A stretch of 9,906 nucleotides of DNA from Syntrophorhabdaceae bacterium (GCA_026416315.1 JAOAFK010000037.1:1-9906); one strand, 5' to 3'. Shown: positions 1 to 7,178, counted from the first letter of the stretch. Program-made: numbers and translations. The notes: a model not told the origin generated them from the letters alone.

Positions 1-26
1 TTTGCTACAATCTCTATTTTTGTCAT
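1..26 (-). CDS. ihfA: IHF alpha / HU-family DNA-binding protein, first codons only
   Basis: Only eight codons and two bases are inside the window, reading M-T-K-I-E-I-V-A on the minus strand. A strong SD (AAGGAGGA, bases 38 to 31) precedes the ATG at 26 by 4 nt, so this is a genuine gene start. The start sits 10 nt after the pheT stop codon, which itself overlaps the SD. IHF-alpha and HU proteins of Proteobacteria often begin with a similar M-T-K-x-(D/E)-(I/L)-(V/I)-x string, and ihfA (himA) directly follows pheT in many of them, as in E. coli. The assignment rests on eight residues plus gene order. A different small operon gene remains possible. Confidence 0.6.
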
Positions 27-36
27 CTTCTCCTCC

Positions 37-2421
37 TTAAACCCTCAATGAAATACCATCTATTTTGGTTAATTCTTTTATTATTTTTTCCTGGATTTCA
101 TTTACCGTTTCATCCCTCAATGTCTCTTCATATGATTGAAAGACGACCCTGAAGGAAATGCTTCTTTTTTCCTTTCTGAACATGTCAAACACACCAACGG
201 AAACAATAAGGGGTGACATCCCTTTGATCTTATCCATAACCATAGAAACAGGAATACTTTCATCAACAAAAAAGGAAAAATCCCTTATAACTTGAGGATA
301 TCTTGGTATTGCTTTAAATTTAAAATCAAGGATTGCGTCCTCTATGAAGGACATGAGATTAATCTCTCCGCAATATACCTTTTGTTCTATTTCATAACTC
401 TCTAAAACATTCTTTCTTATCTCTCCTGTCCAACCTATTTTTATATTGTTTAGAAAGATATCTGCTGAATTTTTTTTCTCCAAAAAAGGCTCTTCTGAAC
501 CTTTGAAAACAAAATTCAAACCAAACCGCTCTGAAAGACCCTCCATAACGCCTTTTATATCAAAAAAATCAATATCTTTAAACTGTTCACCCCAGAAATA
601 GTCCCTTTCCTTTCCAGTTGCTGATAGAAAGAGATGTAATTTTTCTTTCGGAAGTTTTTCTGTTTTATCTGATTGGAATACCTTCCCCATTTCAAAGACT
701 TTTATATTCTTTATACCCCTGTTGAGGTTGTACGCAATGTTTCTTAAGACATTGGGGGCCATGAATGTCCTCATTATACCGTACTCCTTTGATATGGGGT
801 TTAAAATCTCCACGTAAGAGTATCTTTCGTCATTGTGGGGTATTGAAAAATTCTCTATGTCCTTGATACTTAAGAATGCAAAGTTTATAACCTCAAAAAA
901 GCCTGAAGATATAAGATATTCTTTAATCTTTGATAGAATCCTGTTTTTTCTATTCCTCTTTAACTGCATTACAGGGGAGATGGGTGTTGTTACAGGTATA
1001 TTATCATAGCCGTAGATTCTTGCCACCTCTTCAACGATATCCATATACTCGGTTATATCATGTCTGAACCAGGGGATGGAGACAACAAAACCATTTTCCT
1101 CTTCTTTTATGATGTGTAAATCAATGGACCTCAACGCATTTAATATGGTGCTGTGGTCTATATTTGTTCCCAAAACCTCATTGATCTTCCCGAAACTTAT
1201 AAAAATATTCTCCCTTTTTTTAGCATCATTTATTTCAAGATTCCCATCTATTATAGTGCCACCAGATATTTTATGCATAAGGGTAATTGCCCTTTGAGCT
1301 GCAAAATCTACATTTTCTAAGTCTATACCTTTTTCAAATCTAATGGATGCCTCTGTTTTAATATTTAAGCGCCTTGCCGTCTTTCTAATAACAAAAGGGT
1401 TGAAATAGGCGCTTTCCAGGGCAATTATCTTCGTTGTCTCCGTAATCTCTGAATTTTCACCTCCCATAATCCCTGCCAGTGCAACAGGGCCCTTTCCGTC
1501 ACAAATCAATAAATCACCTCTATCCAGGGGTCTATCTTCACCATCAAGGGTACGGAATGTTATGGGTTTATCCGCTAATTTCACCTCTATCCTATTTTCT
1601 TTTAATCTTTCATAGTCAAATGCATGGAGGGGCTGACCCAATTCAAGCATGACATAATTTGTCACATCCACTATGGAATTTATGGGTCTCATGCCGTACC
1701 TTTGAATCCTGCGTCTCATCCAGTAAGGAGATGGAATGATTCCCACATCTTCTATCATTCGCAAAACATATCTCGGGCATGCCTCAGTATCAAGTACTTT
1801 AAGGGATATAAAATCTCCTATCTTCCCTTTCCTTTCTTTTGGGAGTTCAAATACAGGAATCTTTGCCTTCTGGTTTAATATACTTGCGACCTCTCTTGCT
1901 ATACCAAATATGGAAAGGCAATCACCTCTGTTGGGCGGCACATTTATATCAAAAATAATATCATTTATGCCTTCCTCTTCATTTAGAGCCTTACCTACAG
2001 TAAATTCATTAGGCAAAATAAATATACCACTATGGTCATCGGATATACCCAATTCCTTTTCAGAACAGAGCATACCTGATGACCTATATCCTTTTATAGT
2101 TTTCTCTTCAATGGTAGGTATACCTGGAAGTTTTGCACCAGGTAAGGCTATGGGCACCTTATCACCTTTTTTTATGTTCTTTGCACCGCATAGTACAGAG
2201 ACTTCTTCTTTTCCTGTATCTATAATGCACAAAAAGAGGTTTTCAAATTCTGGAGGTGTCAAAATATCTTTTATGTAACCAACTACCACACCGCTGAATT
2301 GAGGGGTGATTATCTCAATGGATTCAATTTCAAACCCCCTCATTGTTAATTTATTGGCAAGTTCCACGGGTTCTATATCAATGACAACAAATTCTTTTAG
2401 CCATTCCAGGGGAACCTTCAC
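37..2421 (-). CDS. pheT: Phenylalanine--tRNA ligase beta subunit
   Basis: The cytosolic PheRS is an alpha2-beta2 enzyme that charges tRNA-Phe; the beta subunit binds tRNA and edits mischarged Tyr-tRNA-Phe. The 794-residue length matches the family (E. coli 795). Visible domains in order: an EMAP-like tRNA-binding OB domain at about 43-150 (G-V-V-V-G-Y, V-L-C-G-A-x-N, G-x-x-S-x-G-M-L-C-S); the B3/4 editing domain at about 205-390 (S-I-V-D-V-T-N-Y, L-G-Q-P-L-H-A-F-D, G-I-M-G-G); the B5 domain at about 405-475 (V-E-E-V-A-R-I-Y-G-Y); a catalytic-like core; and a C-terminal FDX-ACB anticodon-binding domain at about 702-794 (Y-P-x-V-x-R-D-F-S-F). The start is a GTG at 2421. It is chosen because SD GAGGTG (2433-2428) lies 6 nt upstream and the product begins M-K-V-P-L-E-W-L as in homologues. 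The pheS stop codon overlaps this SD, which suggests translational coupling that would match subunit output. Confidence 0.98.
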   Translation of the reverse strand: MKVPLEWLKEFVVIDIEPVELANKLTMRGFEIESIEIITPQFSGVVVGYIKDILTPPEFENLFLCIIDTGKEEVSVLCGAKNIKKGDKVPIALPGAKLPGIPTIEEKTIKGYRSSGMLCSEKELGISDDHSGIFILPNEFTVGKALNEEEGINDIIFDINVPPNRGDCLSIFGIAREVASILNQKAKIPVFELPKERKGKIGDFISLKVLDTEACPRYVLRMIEDVGIIPSPYWMRRRIQRYGMRPINSIVDVTNYVMLELGQPLHAFDYERLKENRIEVKLADKPITFRTLDGEDRPLDRGDLLICDGKGPVALAGIMGGENSEITETTKIIALESAYFNPFVIRKTARRLNIKTEASIRFEKGIDLENVDFAAQRAITLMHKISGGTIIDGNLEINDAKKRENIFISFGKINEVLGTNIDHSTILNALRSIDLHIIKEEENGFVVSIPWFRHDITEYMDIVEEVARIYGYDNIPVTTPISPVMQLKRNRKNRILSKIKEYLISSGFFEVINFAFLSIKDIENFSIPHNDERYSYVEILNPISKEYGIMRTFMAPNVLRNIAYNLNRGIKNIKVFEMGKVFQSDKTEKLPKEKLHLFLSATGKERDYFWGEQFKDIDFFDIKGVMEGLSERFGLNFVFKGSEEPFLEKKNSADIFLNNIKIGWTGEIRKNVLESYEIEQKVYCGEINLMSFIEDAILDFKFKAIPRYPQVIRDFSFFVDESIPVSMVMDKIKGMSPLIVSVGVFDMFRKEKRSISFRVVFQSYEETLRDETVNEIQEKIIKELTKIDGISLRV

Positions 2422-2431
2422 CTTTTACACC

Positions 2432-3445
2432 TCAAAACTGTGATATAAATCTCAAGTCATTATAATAGAACTGTCTTATATCGTCTATGCCATATTTCAA
2501 CATAGCAATCCGTTCAACACCTAATCCAAAGGCAAAACCTGTCACCTCTTCAGGGTCATAACCAACATTTCTGAATACTTGGGGGTGTGTCATCCCTGAA
2601 CCGAGTATTTCAAGCCATCCTGTCTCTTTACAAACCCTGCAACCTTTTCCACCACAGATCACACAGCAAATGTCTACCTCTGCGGAAGGCTCTGTAAAAG
2701 GAAAATAGCTCGGTCTAAATCTCACGGCAGTATCTTCACCGAACATCTCATGGATAAATATTGTGAGAATGCCTTTAAGGTCAGAAAATCTTATGCCTTT
2801 ATCCACCATGAGCCCTTCCACCTGGTGAAACATGGGTGTATGGGAGATATCGCTATCACATCTGTACACAGCTCCGGGTGATATGATCCTCACAGGCGGC
2901 AATTGAGATTCCATGACCCTGATTTCTACAGGTGAAGTATGGGTTCTTAAAACCACACCTTCTTTTATATAAAATGTATCTTGGAGATCCCTGGCTGGAT
3001 GATCTGATGGTATGTTTAAGGCCTCAAAATTATAATAATCAAGCTCGATGTCAGGCCCTTCAGCAACAGAGAAACCCAGAGATACAAATATCTCTGTAAT
3101 CTCTGAGATCACTTTTGTAATGGGATGGATCTTTCCGACAAGGGGCACTTTTCCAGGCATGGTGATATCTATCCACGATGCCCTTTCTTCCATTTCCCTT
3201 TGTTTATCTTCAAGTTTATCTTTTATTGCCTTCAGTCTATTTTCGGTATAATCTTTTAATGTATTTATGTTCTGGCCATATATTCTCTTTTCATCTTTAC
3301 TTAATTGTTTTATCTTTTCAATCAATTGAGAAAAAAGGCCTTTTCGACCAAGCAATTCCGCCTTGATGCGTGTTAGTTCATCTAAATTTTTTATGGAGGC
3401 GAGTTTATTATCTATATTTTCTCTTATGGAATCAATCTCCATCAT
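2432..3445 (-). CDS. pheS: Phenylalanine--tRNA ligase alpha subunit
   Basis: This is the catalytic class II synthetase subunit that adenylates phenylalanine and transfers it to tRNA-Phe. The protein has 337 residues (E. coli 327). An N-terminal coiled-coil arm for tRNA binding spans about 1-90. The class II core follows: the H-P-I-T-x-V motif 1 region near 107, H-T-S-P-V-E near 169, motif 2 at about 186-209 with R195, and motif 3 G-F-A-F-G-L-G-V-E-R-I at 303-313. A305 corresponds to E. coli Ala294, which sets amino-acid pocket size. A cysteine cluster (C260, C261, C264, C269, C272) precedes W-L-E-I-L-G and recalls the C-x-x-C-x-G-x-G-C-x-x-C insert of some bacterial PheS proteins; metal binding there is inference. 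The first of two tandem ATGs is used because AGGA lies 8 nt upstream. The gene is 28 nt downstream of rplT and 10 nt upstream of pheT. Confidence 0.98.
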   Translation of the reverse strand: MMEIDSIRENIDNKLASIKNLDELTRIKAELLGRKGLFSQLIEKIKQLSKDEKRIYGQNINTLKDYTENRLKAIKDKLEDKQREMEERASWIDITMPGKVPLVGKIHPITKVISEITEIFVSLGFSVAEGPDIELDYYNFEALNIPSDHPARDLQDTFYIKEGVVLRTHTSPVEIRVMESQLPPVRIISPGAVYRCDSDISHTPMFHQVEGLMVDKGIRFSDLKGILTIFIHEMFGEDTAVRFRPSYFPFTEPSAEVDICCVICGGKGCRVCKETGWLEILGSGMTHPQVFRNVGYDPEEVTGFAFGLGVERIAMLKYGIDDIRQFYYNDLRFISQF

Positions 3446-3473
3446 TTTAAAGATCCTGTTTTAATTTTATTAT

Positions 3474-3854
3474 TTAAGCATTGCCTCTTTTTTCTTTTGC
3501 GTCCAGTGCAGCCTTAACCTTTGTTATTACAGCCTCAAAACCTGCTTGGTCATTTACTGCCATATCTGCAAGAGATTTTCTATCAAGAGCAACATTTGCG
3601 AGTTTAAGACCGTTTATAAATCTATTGTACGGTATTCCGTAAGACCTGCAGGCAGCATTTATTCTTGTTATCCATAAGGCCCTGAATTCTCTTTTCTTTG
3701 TTCTTCTATGGATGTATGCATATTTCAATGCCTTGAACACAGCCCTTTTTGCTACACTGTATGTGGTTCTTCTGCTTGCATACATCCCCTTTGCAAGCTT
3801 TAATATCTTTTTTCTTCTTCTCCTTGCTTTAAACCCTCTCTTTGCCCTTGGCAT
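3474..3854 (-). CDS. rplT: 50S ribosomal protein L20
   Basis: L20 binds 23S rRNA early in 50S assembly, and in E. coli and Bacillus it represses its own mRNA. The 126-residue product starts with the family signature M-P-R-A-K-R-G-F-K-A-R-R-R-R-K-K and is very basic through residue 60. It contains the conserved F-R-A-L-W-I-T-R-I-N-A-A-x-R and N-R-F-I-N-G-L-K segments. It is several residues longer than the typical 117-119 because of a lysine-rich C-terminal tail. The ATG has an SD (GAGAGGTG) about 8 nt upstream. It lies between rpmI (28 nt gap) and pheS (28 nt gap). I did not find a convincing L20-binding pseudoknot or rRNA-mimic leader in the short flanking gaps, so autoregulation cannot be shown here. 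Confidence 0.98.
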   Translation of the reverse strand: MPRAKRGFKARRRRKKILKLAKGMYASRRTTYSVAKRAVFKALKYAYIHRRTKKREFRALWITRINAACRSYGIPYNRFINGLKLANVALDRKSLADMAVNDQAGFEAVITKVKAALDAKEKRGNA

Positions 3855-3882
3855 AGCTCAACACCTCTCGTTATTTGTTATT

Positions 3883-4080
3883 TTATAGATAAGGAACGAG
3901 TTTTTTAACCCGTTTTAGATCAGATGGGTTAACTGTATCTGCCCTTGAAAGCCTTCTTTTTTCTTTGGGTGATTTCCCAGAGAGCAGATGGCTGTGATAT
4001 GCCTTATACCTTTTTAGTTTACCCGTGGCAGTTTTTTTCACCCTCTTTGCAAAACCCCTATGCGTCTTCTGTTTTGGCAT
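3883..4080 (-). CDS. rpmI: 50S ribosomal protein L35
   Basis: L35 is a small basic 50S protein, normally co-transcribed with infC and rplT. The 65-residue product begins M-P-K-Q-K-T-H-R-G-F-A-K-R and carries the family K-x-x-x-T-x-x-G-K-L-K-R and Y-x-x-H-L-L-x-x-K-S-x-x-x-K-R-x-L pattern, ending L-V-P-Y-L. The open frame extends 10 codons further upstream to 4110, into the end of infC. The ATG at 4080 is preferred because SD GAGGAGGT (4094-4087) lies 6 nt before it and the M-P-K-x-K-T start is universal. The gap to the infC stop codon is 16 nt. That gap is too short to hold the long-range pseudoknot through which L20 controls rpmI in E. coli, although parts could lie inside infC. Confidence 0.97.
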   Translation of the reverse strand: MPKQKTHRGFAKRVKKTATGKLKRYKAYHSHLLSGKSPKEKRRLSRADTVNPSDLKRVKKLVPYL

Positions 4081-4096
4081 CGTGTTACCTCCTCTA

Positions 4097-4612
4097 TTAT
4101 AATGGCGCAAATACCATTACGATATTCCTGCCATCAAATTTTTGTTTATTTTCCAGGTTTCCTACATCTTTTATAGAGTCTATTATCTTCTGGGCGAGCT
4201 TTTCGCCCATGTCCACATGAAGGATCTCCCTTCCCTTAAACATGATAACAACCTTTACTTTGTTTCCATCAGTTAAAAAATCCCTGATGTGCTTTATTTT
4301 AAATGCAAGGTCATGCTGTTCTATTTTTAATCCGAGTTTTATTTCCTTTACCTGAATTATAGTCTGTTTTTTCTTTGCCTCCTGAGCCTTTTTTGCAAGC
4401 TGATATTTGTATTTTCCGAAATCCATTATCTTGCAAACAGGAGGTTCTGCTTTAGGTGAGACCTCAACAAGGTCAAGGTCACGCTCTCGTGCTAGCCTTA
4501 CAGCCTCATGAGTTGGCACAATACCTAACTGTTTACCATTTTCATCAATGAGCCTGACCTCTTTTGCCTTTATCTTCTCATTGATATTTATGTCTTTAAT
4601 GTCCTTTACTAT
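4097..4612 (-). CDS. infC: Translation initiation factor IF-3, probable AUA start
   Basis: IF3 binds the 30S subunit, prevents subunit joining and rejects non-canonical start codons. The N domain has I-N-E-K-I-K-A-K-E-V-R-L-I, G-x-Q-L-G-I-V, the D-L-V-E-V-S-P-x-A-x-P-P-V-C-K-I-M-D-F-G-K signature and a lysine-rich linker. The C domain has V-K-E-I-K-L and K-V-K-V-V-I-M-F-K-G-R-E. From ATA (4612-4610) the product is 171 residues, close to the usual 170-180. The open frame also contains a GTG at 4621, but the first G of that GTG is the last G of the SD AGGAGG (4626-4621), and no other SD precedes it, so it is a poor start. The ATA lies 8 nt after the SD, an ideal distance, and no ATG is available before the conserved region. 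E. coli infC uses AUU for autoregulation; an AUA start would fit that logic. Starting at GTG would add three residues. Confidence 0.9.
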   Translation of the reverse strand: MVKDIKDININEKIKAKEVRLIDENGKQLGIVPTHEAVRLARERDLDLVEVSPKAEPPVCKIMDFGKYKYQLAKKAQEAKKKQTIIQVKEIKLGLKIEQHDLAFKIKHIRDFLTDGNKVKVVIMFKGREILHVDMGEKLAQKIIDSIKDVGNLENKQKFDGRNIVMVFAPL

Positions 4613-4626
4613 AAAACTCACCTCCT
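4613..4626 (-). promoter_or_regulatory. infC SD and initiation region, coupled to the thrS stop
   Basis: The minus strand reads AGGAGGTGAGTTTT directly before ATA. AGGAGGTGA is a full complement to the 16S rRNA 3' end. It encodes the last two arginine codons and the TGA stop (4620-4618) of thrS. Ribosomes ending ThrRS synthesis would therefore stop on the infC ribosome-binding site, an arrangement that favours coupled reinitiation. Confidence 0.85.
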
Positions 4627-6345
4627 GTTTTGCACATCATCTTTTATTCTATTGATGAGGGTTTTGGAATCAATACCTTTCAATTCTTCGCCTTCCCTTA
4701 ATCTAACAGTCAAGGAATTGGATTCCATTTCCTTTTTCCCAGCAATGACAATATATGGTATTTTTTTTATTATTGCCTCTCTTACTTTTAGCCCTAATTT
4801 TTCATTCCTCAAATCGAGTTCTGTTCTGATTCCTTCTTCGGTCATATTTGCATAAATTGTTTTACAGTATTCAGCCTGTTCATCTGTAATGTTCATTACA
4901 ATGGCCTGAATGGGTGATAACCATACAGGAAAGCGACCGCTATAGTGTTCTATAAGTACTCCCATGAATCTCTCTATGGCACCTAATATAACCCTGTGAA
5001 GCATGACAGGTCTTTTTCTTTTTCCATCACTATCTACATAATATAGGTCAAATCTTTCAGGTAAGGCAAAATCACATTGTATGGTTGCACATTGCCATTT
5101 TCTGCCTATGGCATCCTTTAACTTTACATCGATTTTTGGGCCGTAAAATGCACCTTCTCCTTCGTTTATTTCATATGGTATGGCTTGATTGTCAAGGACT
5201 TCTTTTAAAATCCTTTCTGCCCTTTCCCAGTCCTCATCTGTTCCTATAGATTTTTCAGGCCTTGTGCTTATCTCCATTTCGTAATCAAATTTAAATATGG
5301 CCATTGTATCCCGGACAAAGTCTATGATATTTATAATTTCCTGATGTAATTGTTCGGGCATACAGAAGATATGGGCATCATCCTGGGTGAATTCTCTTAC
5401 CCTTAAAAGACCATGCAATACCCCTGATTTTTCATGTCTTGAAACAGTACCTAATTCAAAGTATCTAAGGGGGAGATCCCTGTAACTTCTTATGGAAGAC
5501 TTATACACCATGATATGAGATAGGCAGTTCATGGGTTTAATGCCGTAATCCACATCATCAATTTTTGTAAAATACATGTTTTCTCTGTAATTTTCATAAT
5601 GTCCTGATTTTTTCCACAGATCGAGTTTTAACATATGGGGACCGATTACGAATTTATAACCCCTTTTTAGGTGTTCTTTTCTCTCGAAATCTTCGAGGAG
5701 GTATCTTAGAAGGGCGCCGTTGGGATGATAAATAACAAGGCCTGGACCTACCTCATCAGAAATGCTAAAGAGATCTAATTCCCTTCCAAGTCGCCTGTGG
5801 TCTCTTTTTTTTACTTCTTCGAGAAAATTAAGGTATCTATCAAGGGATTCTTGATCAAAAAATGCTGTGCCATAGATTCTTGTAAGCATCTTATTTTTTT
5901 CGTCACCTCTCCAGTAAGCACCGGCAAGGTTCAGTAATTTAAAGGCCTTTATCATGCCTGTGGATGGAACATGGGGGCCTCTGCATAGATCAGTAAAGCT
6001 ACCCTGTGAATAGATGCTTACCTCATCATCGTGTATCTCGTTTAATAGTTCAACCTTATATGTTTCACCCATCTTTTTAAACATCTCTATGGCATCGGTT
6101 CTTTTTATTACCTTTCTTTCGATGGGTATATTTAACCTTGCAAGCTCATGCATCTTTTCTTCTATCTTTGTTAGGTCATCCTCTGTGAAGCCTGGTTCAT
6201 AGTCAAAATCATAATAAAATCCTGTATCTATGGCAGGTCCAATGGCCACCTTTGCCTGGGGATACAGTTCTTTTACAGCATGAGCCATGAGATGGGATGT
6301 ACTATGCCTTAATGTCTCTAAATCAACTGTGTTTTCTTTTTCCAA
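4618..6345 (-). CDS. thrS: Threonine--tRNA ligase lacking the TGS domain
   Basis: ThrRS charges tRNA-Thr and clears Ser-tRNA-Thr. At 575 residues it is about 65 shorter than E. coli ThrRS (642) because the N-terminal TGS domain is absent. The editing (SAD) domain is present with H14-x3-H18 and C121-R-G-P-H125. The catalytic core retains the zinc ligands C274, H325 and H450, with R-E-F-T-Q-D-D-A-H and V-M-L-H-R. The C-terminal anticodon-binding domain begins around 475. The usual M-N-C-P-G-H reads M-N-C-L-S-H (272-277). The start is TTG at 6345, supported by SD AGAGGT 9 nt upstream; a TGA stop lies in frame two codons before it, and the next ATG (Met20) would cut the H-x-x-x-H motif. The sequence type looks close to the epsilonproteobacterial ThrRS subgroup from memory. 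It is the first gene of the operon, and its stop lies in the infC SD. Confidence 0.96.
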   Translation of the reverse strand: MEKENTVDLETLRHSTSHLMAHAVKELYPQAKVAIGPAIDTGFYYDFDYEPGFTEDDLTKIEEKMHELARLNIPIERKVIKRTDAIEMFKKMGETYKVELLNEIHDDEVSIYSQGSFTDLCRGPHVPSTGMIKAFKLLNLAGAYWRGDEKNKMLTRIYGTAFFDQESLDRYLNFLEEVKKRDHRRLGRELDLFSISDEVGPGLVIYHPNGALLRYLLEDFERKEHLKRGYKFVIGPHMLKLDLWKKSGHYENYRENMYFTKIDDVDYGIKPMNCLSHIMVYKSSIRSYRDLPLRYFELGTVSRHEKSGVLHGLLRVREFTQDDAHIFCMPEQLHQEIINIIDFVRDTMAIFKFDYEMEISTRPEKSIGTDEDWERAERILKEVLDNQAIPYEINEGEGAFYGPKIDVKLKDAIGRKWQCATIQCDFALPERFDLYYVDSDGKRKRPVMLHRVILGAIERFMGVLIEHYSGRFPVWLSPIQAIVMNITDEQAEYCKTIYANMTEEGIRTELDLRNEKLGLKVREAIIKKIPYIVIAGKKEMESNSLTVRLREGEELKGIDSKTLINRIKDDVQNRR

Positions 6346-6386
6346 TTTAAATCAACCTCTTTTTTTTCAATAAGAATCAGATGTTA

Positions 6387-6416
6387 CTTTTAACATTTTT
6401 ATCTTTTCCTTGTCAA
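6387..6416 (-). promoter_or_regulatory. Candidate sigma-70 promoter for the thrS-infC-pheT operon
   Basis: A perfect TTGACA (6416-6411) is followed after 18 nt by TAAAAG (6392-6387), a four-of-six match to TATAAT. Transcription would start near 6380, giving a leader of about 35 nt before the TTG start of thrS. That leaves little room for a T-box or a tRNA-mimic leader. The -10 hexamer sits inside a perfect dyad (6381-6396; ATGTTA, four-base centre, TAACAT). Prediction only; no transcript evidence can be read here. Confidence 0.55.
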
Positions 6417-6495
6417 TTCAAACATATAGGAAACAAAAAAATATTTTTAAAAAATGTTTTGTTTTAACTATTTGAAAATTCATGTAAATTTTTGG

Positions 6496-7149
6496 CTATT
6501 CTATCCATTTTACAAAATTATCTATGGTATCCCTCGGAGTTTTAAATTCGTTCACAGGATTTGTCCAGTCAGGATAACCTATGGCCATGCCTATTACCAC
6601 ATCTTTATTGTCCGGTATATTTAACATCTCTTTTATATCGTCTTCATAAGCTGAAATGAGTCCTATGGGGCATGTGCCCAATCCATAATCACAGGCTATA
6701 AGGGTTATAAATCCGAGAATTATACCTATATCCACAAGCCTGGCCTTTGAGAAAGAATTATCAAGACAGATTATAATGGCAGTGGGAGCACCATAAAAAT
6801 TACAGCTTCCTTCATTTATAAATCTATTGAACTCAAGCCCGAGTTTTTCAAGATATGGGTTCATAAGTTCAAAAGAGGCGACCCCCCTCTTTGTAAATTT
6901 TTCTTCAAGGGGTTTTATATTTCCAGGGCTACATGAAATCTGCCTTTCCTTGTAAGATTTAAGAAGCCTTCTCGACAATCTTGCCTTTTCTTCCCCGGAC
7001 ACCACATAAAATTCCCAAGGCTGAAGGTTAATGGCAGATGGTGCCTTTATTGAATGGGCTAATATATTTTCTAAAATTTGATGGGGGATTTCATCGGGTT
7101 TAAAGGCCCTGATACTCTTTCTTTCGTTTATCACCTTCAAAAGTTCCAT
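6496..7149 (-). CDS. Nitroreductase family protein (FMN-dependent oxidoreductase)
   Basis: A 217-residue member of the FMN nitroreductase superfamily, which includes NAD(P)H-dependent nitro, quinone and flavin reductases and related enzymes. The N-terminal FMN-phosphate motif is R10-K-S-I-R14 in the context E-R-K-S-I-R-A-F. The second flavin loop is A-P-S-A-I-N-L-Q-P-W-E-F (36-47). The C-terminal I-G-M-A-I-G-Y-P-D (186-194) closes the fold, and G-L-G-T-C-P-I-G lies before it. No signal peptide or iron-sulfur motif is seen, so it is probably a soluble dimer. The substrate cannot be named. The ATG follows GGAGGGAGATAA, a strong SD. It precedes thrS by 150 nt on the same strand; because thrS has its own promoter candidate, a shared function is not implied. 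Confidence 0.9.
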   Translation of the reverse strand: MELLKVINERKSIRAFKPDEIPHQILENILAHSIKAPSAINLQPWEFYVVSGEEKARLSRRLLKSYKERQISCSPGNIKPLEEKFTKRGVASFELMNPYLEKLGLEFNRFINEGSCNFYGAPTAIIICLDNSFSKARLVDIGIILGFITLIACDYGLGTCPIGLISAYEDDIKEMLNIPDNKDVVIGMAIGYPDWTNPVNEFKTPRDTIDNFVKWIE

Positions 7150-7162
7150 TTATCTCCCTCCA

Positions 7163-7178
7163 GAAACTTTTTAGTTTC
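7163..7178. repeat. Perfect 6-bp inverted repeat in the nitroreductase leader
   Basis: GAAACT, a four-T centre and AGTTTC form a perfect dyad that ends 14 nt upstream of the nitroreductase ATG, next to its SD. On the nitroreductase mRNA it could form a short stem-loop beside the ribosome-binding site, or at DNA level serve as an operator half-site pair. With only two G-C pairs per arm, chance occurrence in AT-rich DNA is possible. Confidence 0.45.

Noticed and set aside
260..272. Scattered short direct A/T runs suggesting a repeat array or CRISPR
   Set aside because: No regularly spaced identical repeats occur anywhere in the window, and no cas-like gene is present.
1736..2278. A 180-codon open frame on the plus strand opposite pheT
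   Set aside because: It lies wholly antisense to a well-conserved domain of PheT, has no SD of note and no recognisable protein features. It is a by-product of codon bias in the real gene.
3855..3882. Possible L20 autoregulatory site between rpmI and rplT
   Set aside because: The gap is only 28 nt and holds the rplT SD. No helix-with-bulge resembling the L20 rRNA site could be recognised by eye.
3945..4220. Plus-strand open frame of 91 codons across rpmI and the end of infC
   Set aside because: Antisense to two conserved ribosomal/initiation genes with confirmed signatures, and the translation is compositionally odd with no family resemblance.
6363..6396. Nine-codon leader-peptide-like frame (M-L-K-V-T-S-D-S-Y) upstream of thrS
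   Set aside because: It starts inside the predicted -10 region, so it would not be transcribed from that promoter. It has only one threonine codon, and no attenuator hairpins follow it.
6346..6495. T-box or tRNA-mimic leader controlling thrS
   Set aside because: The region is almost pure A/T, and no T-box consensus or specifier stem is visible. The predicted leader is only about 35 nt.
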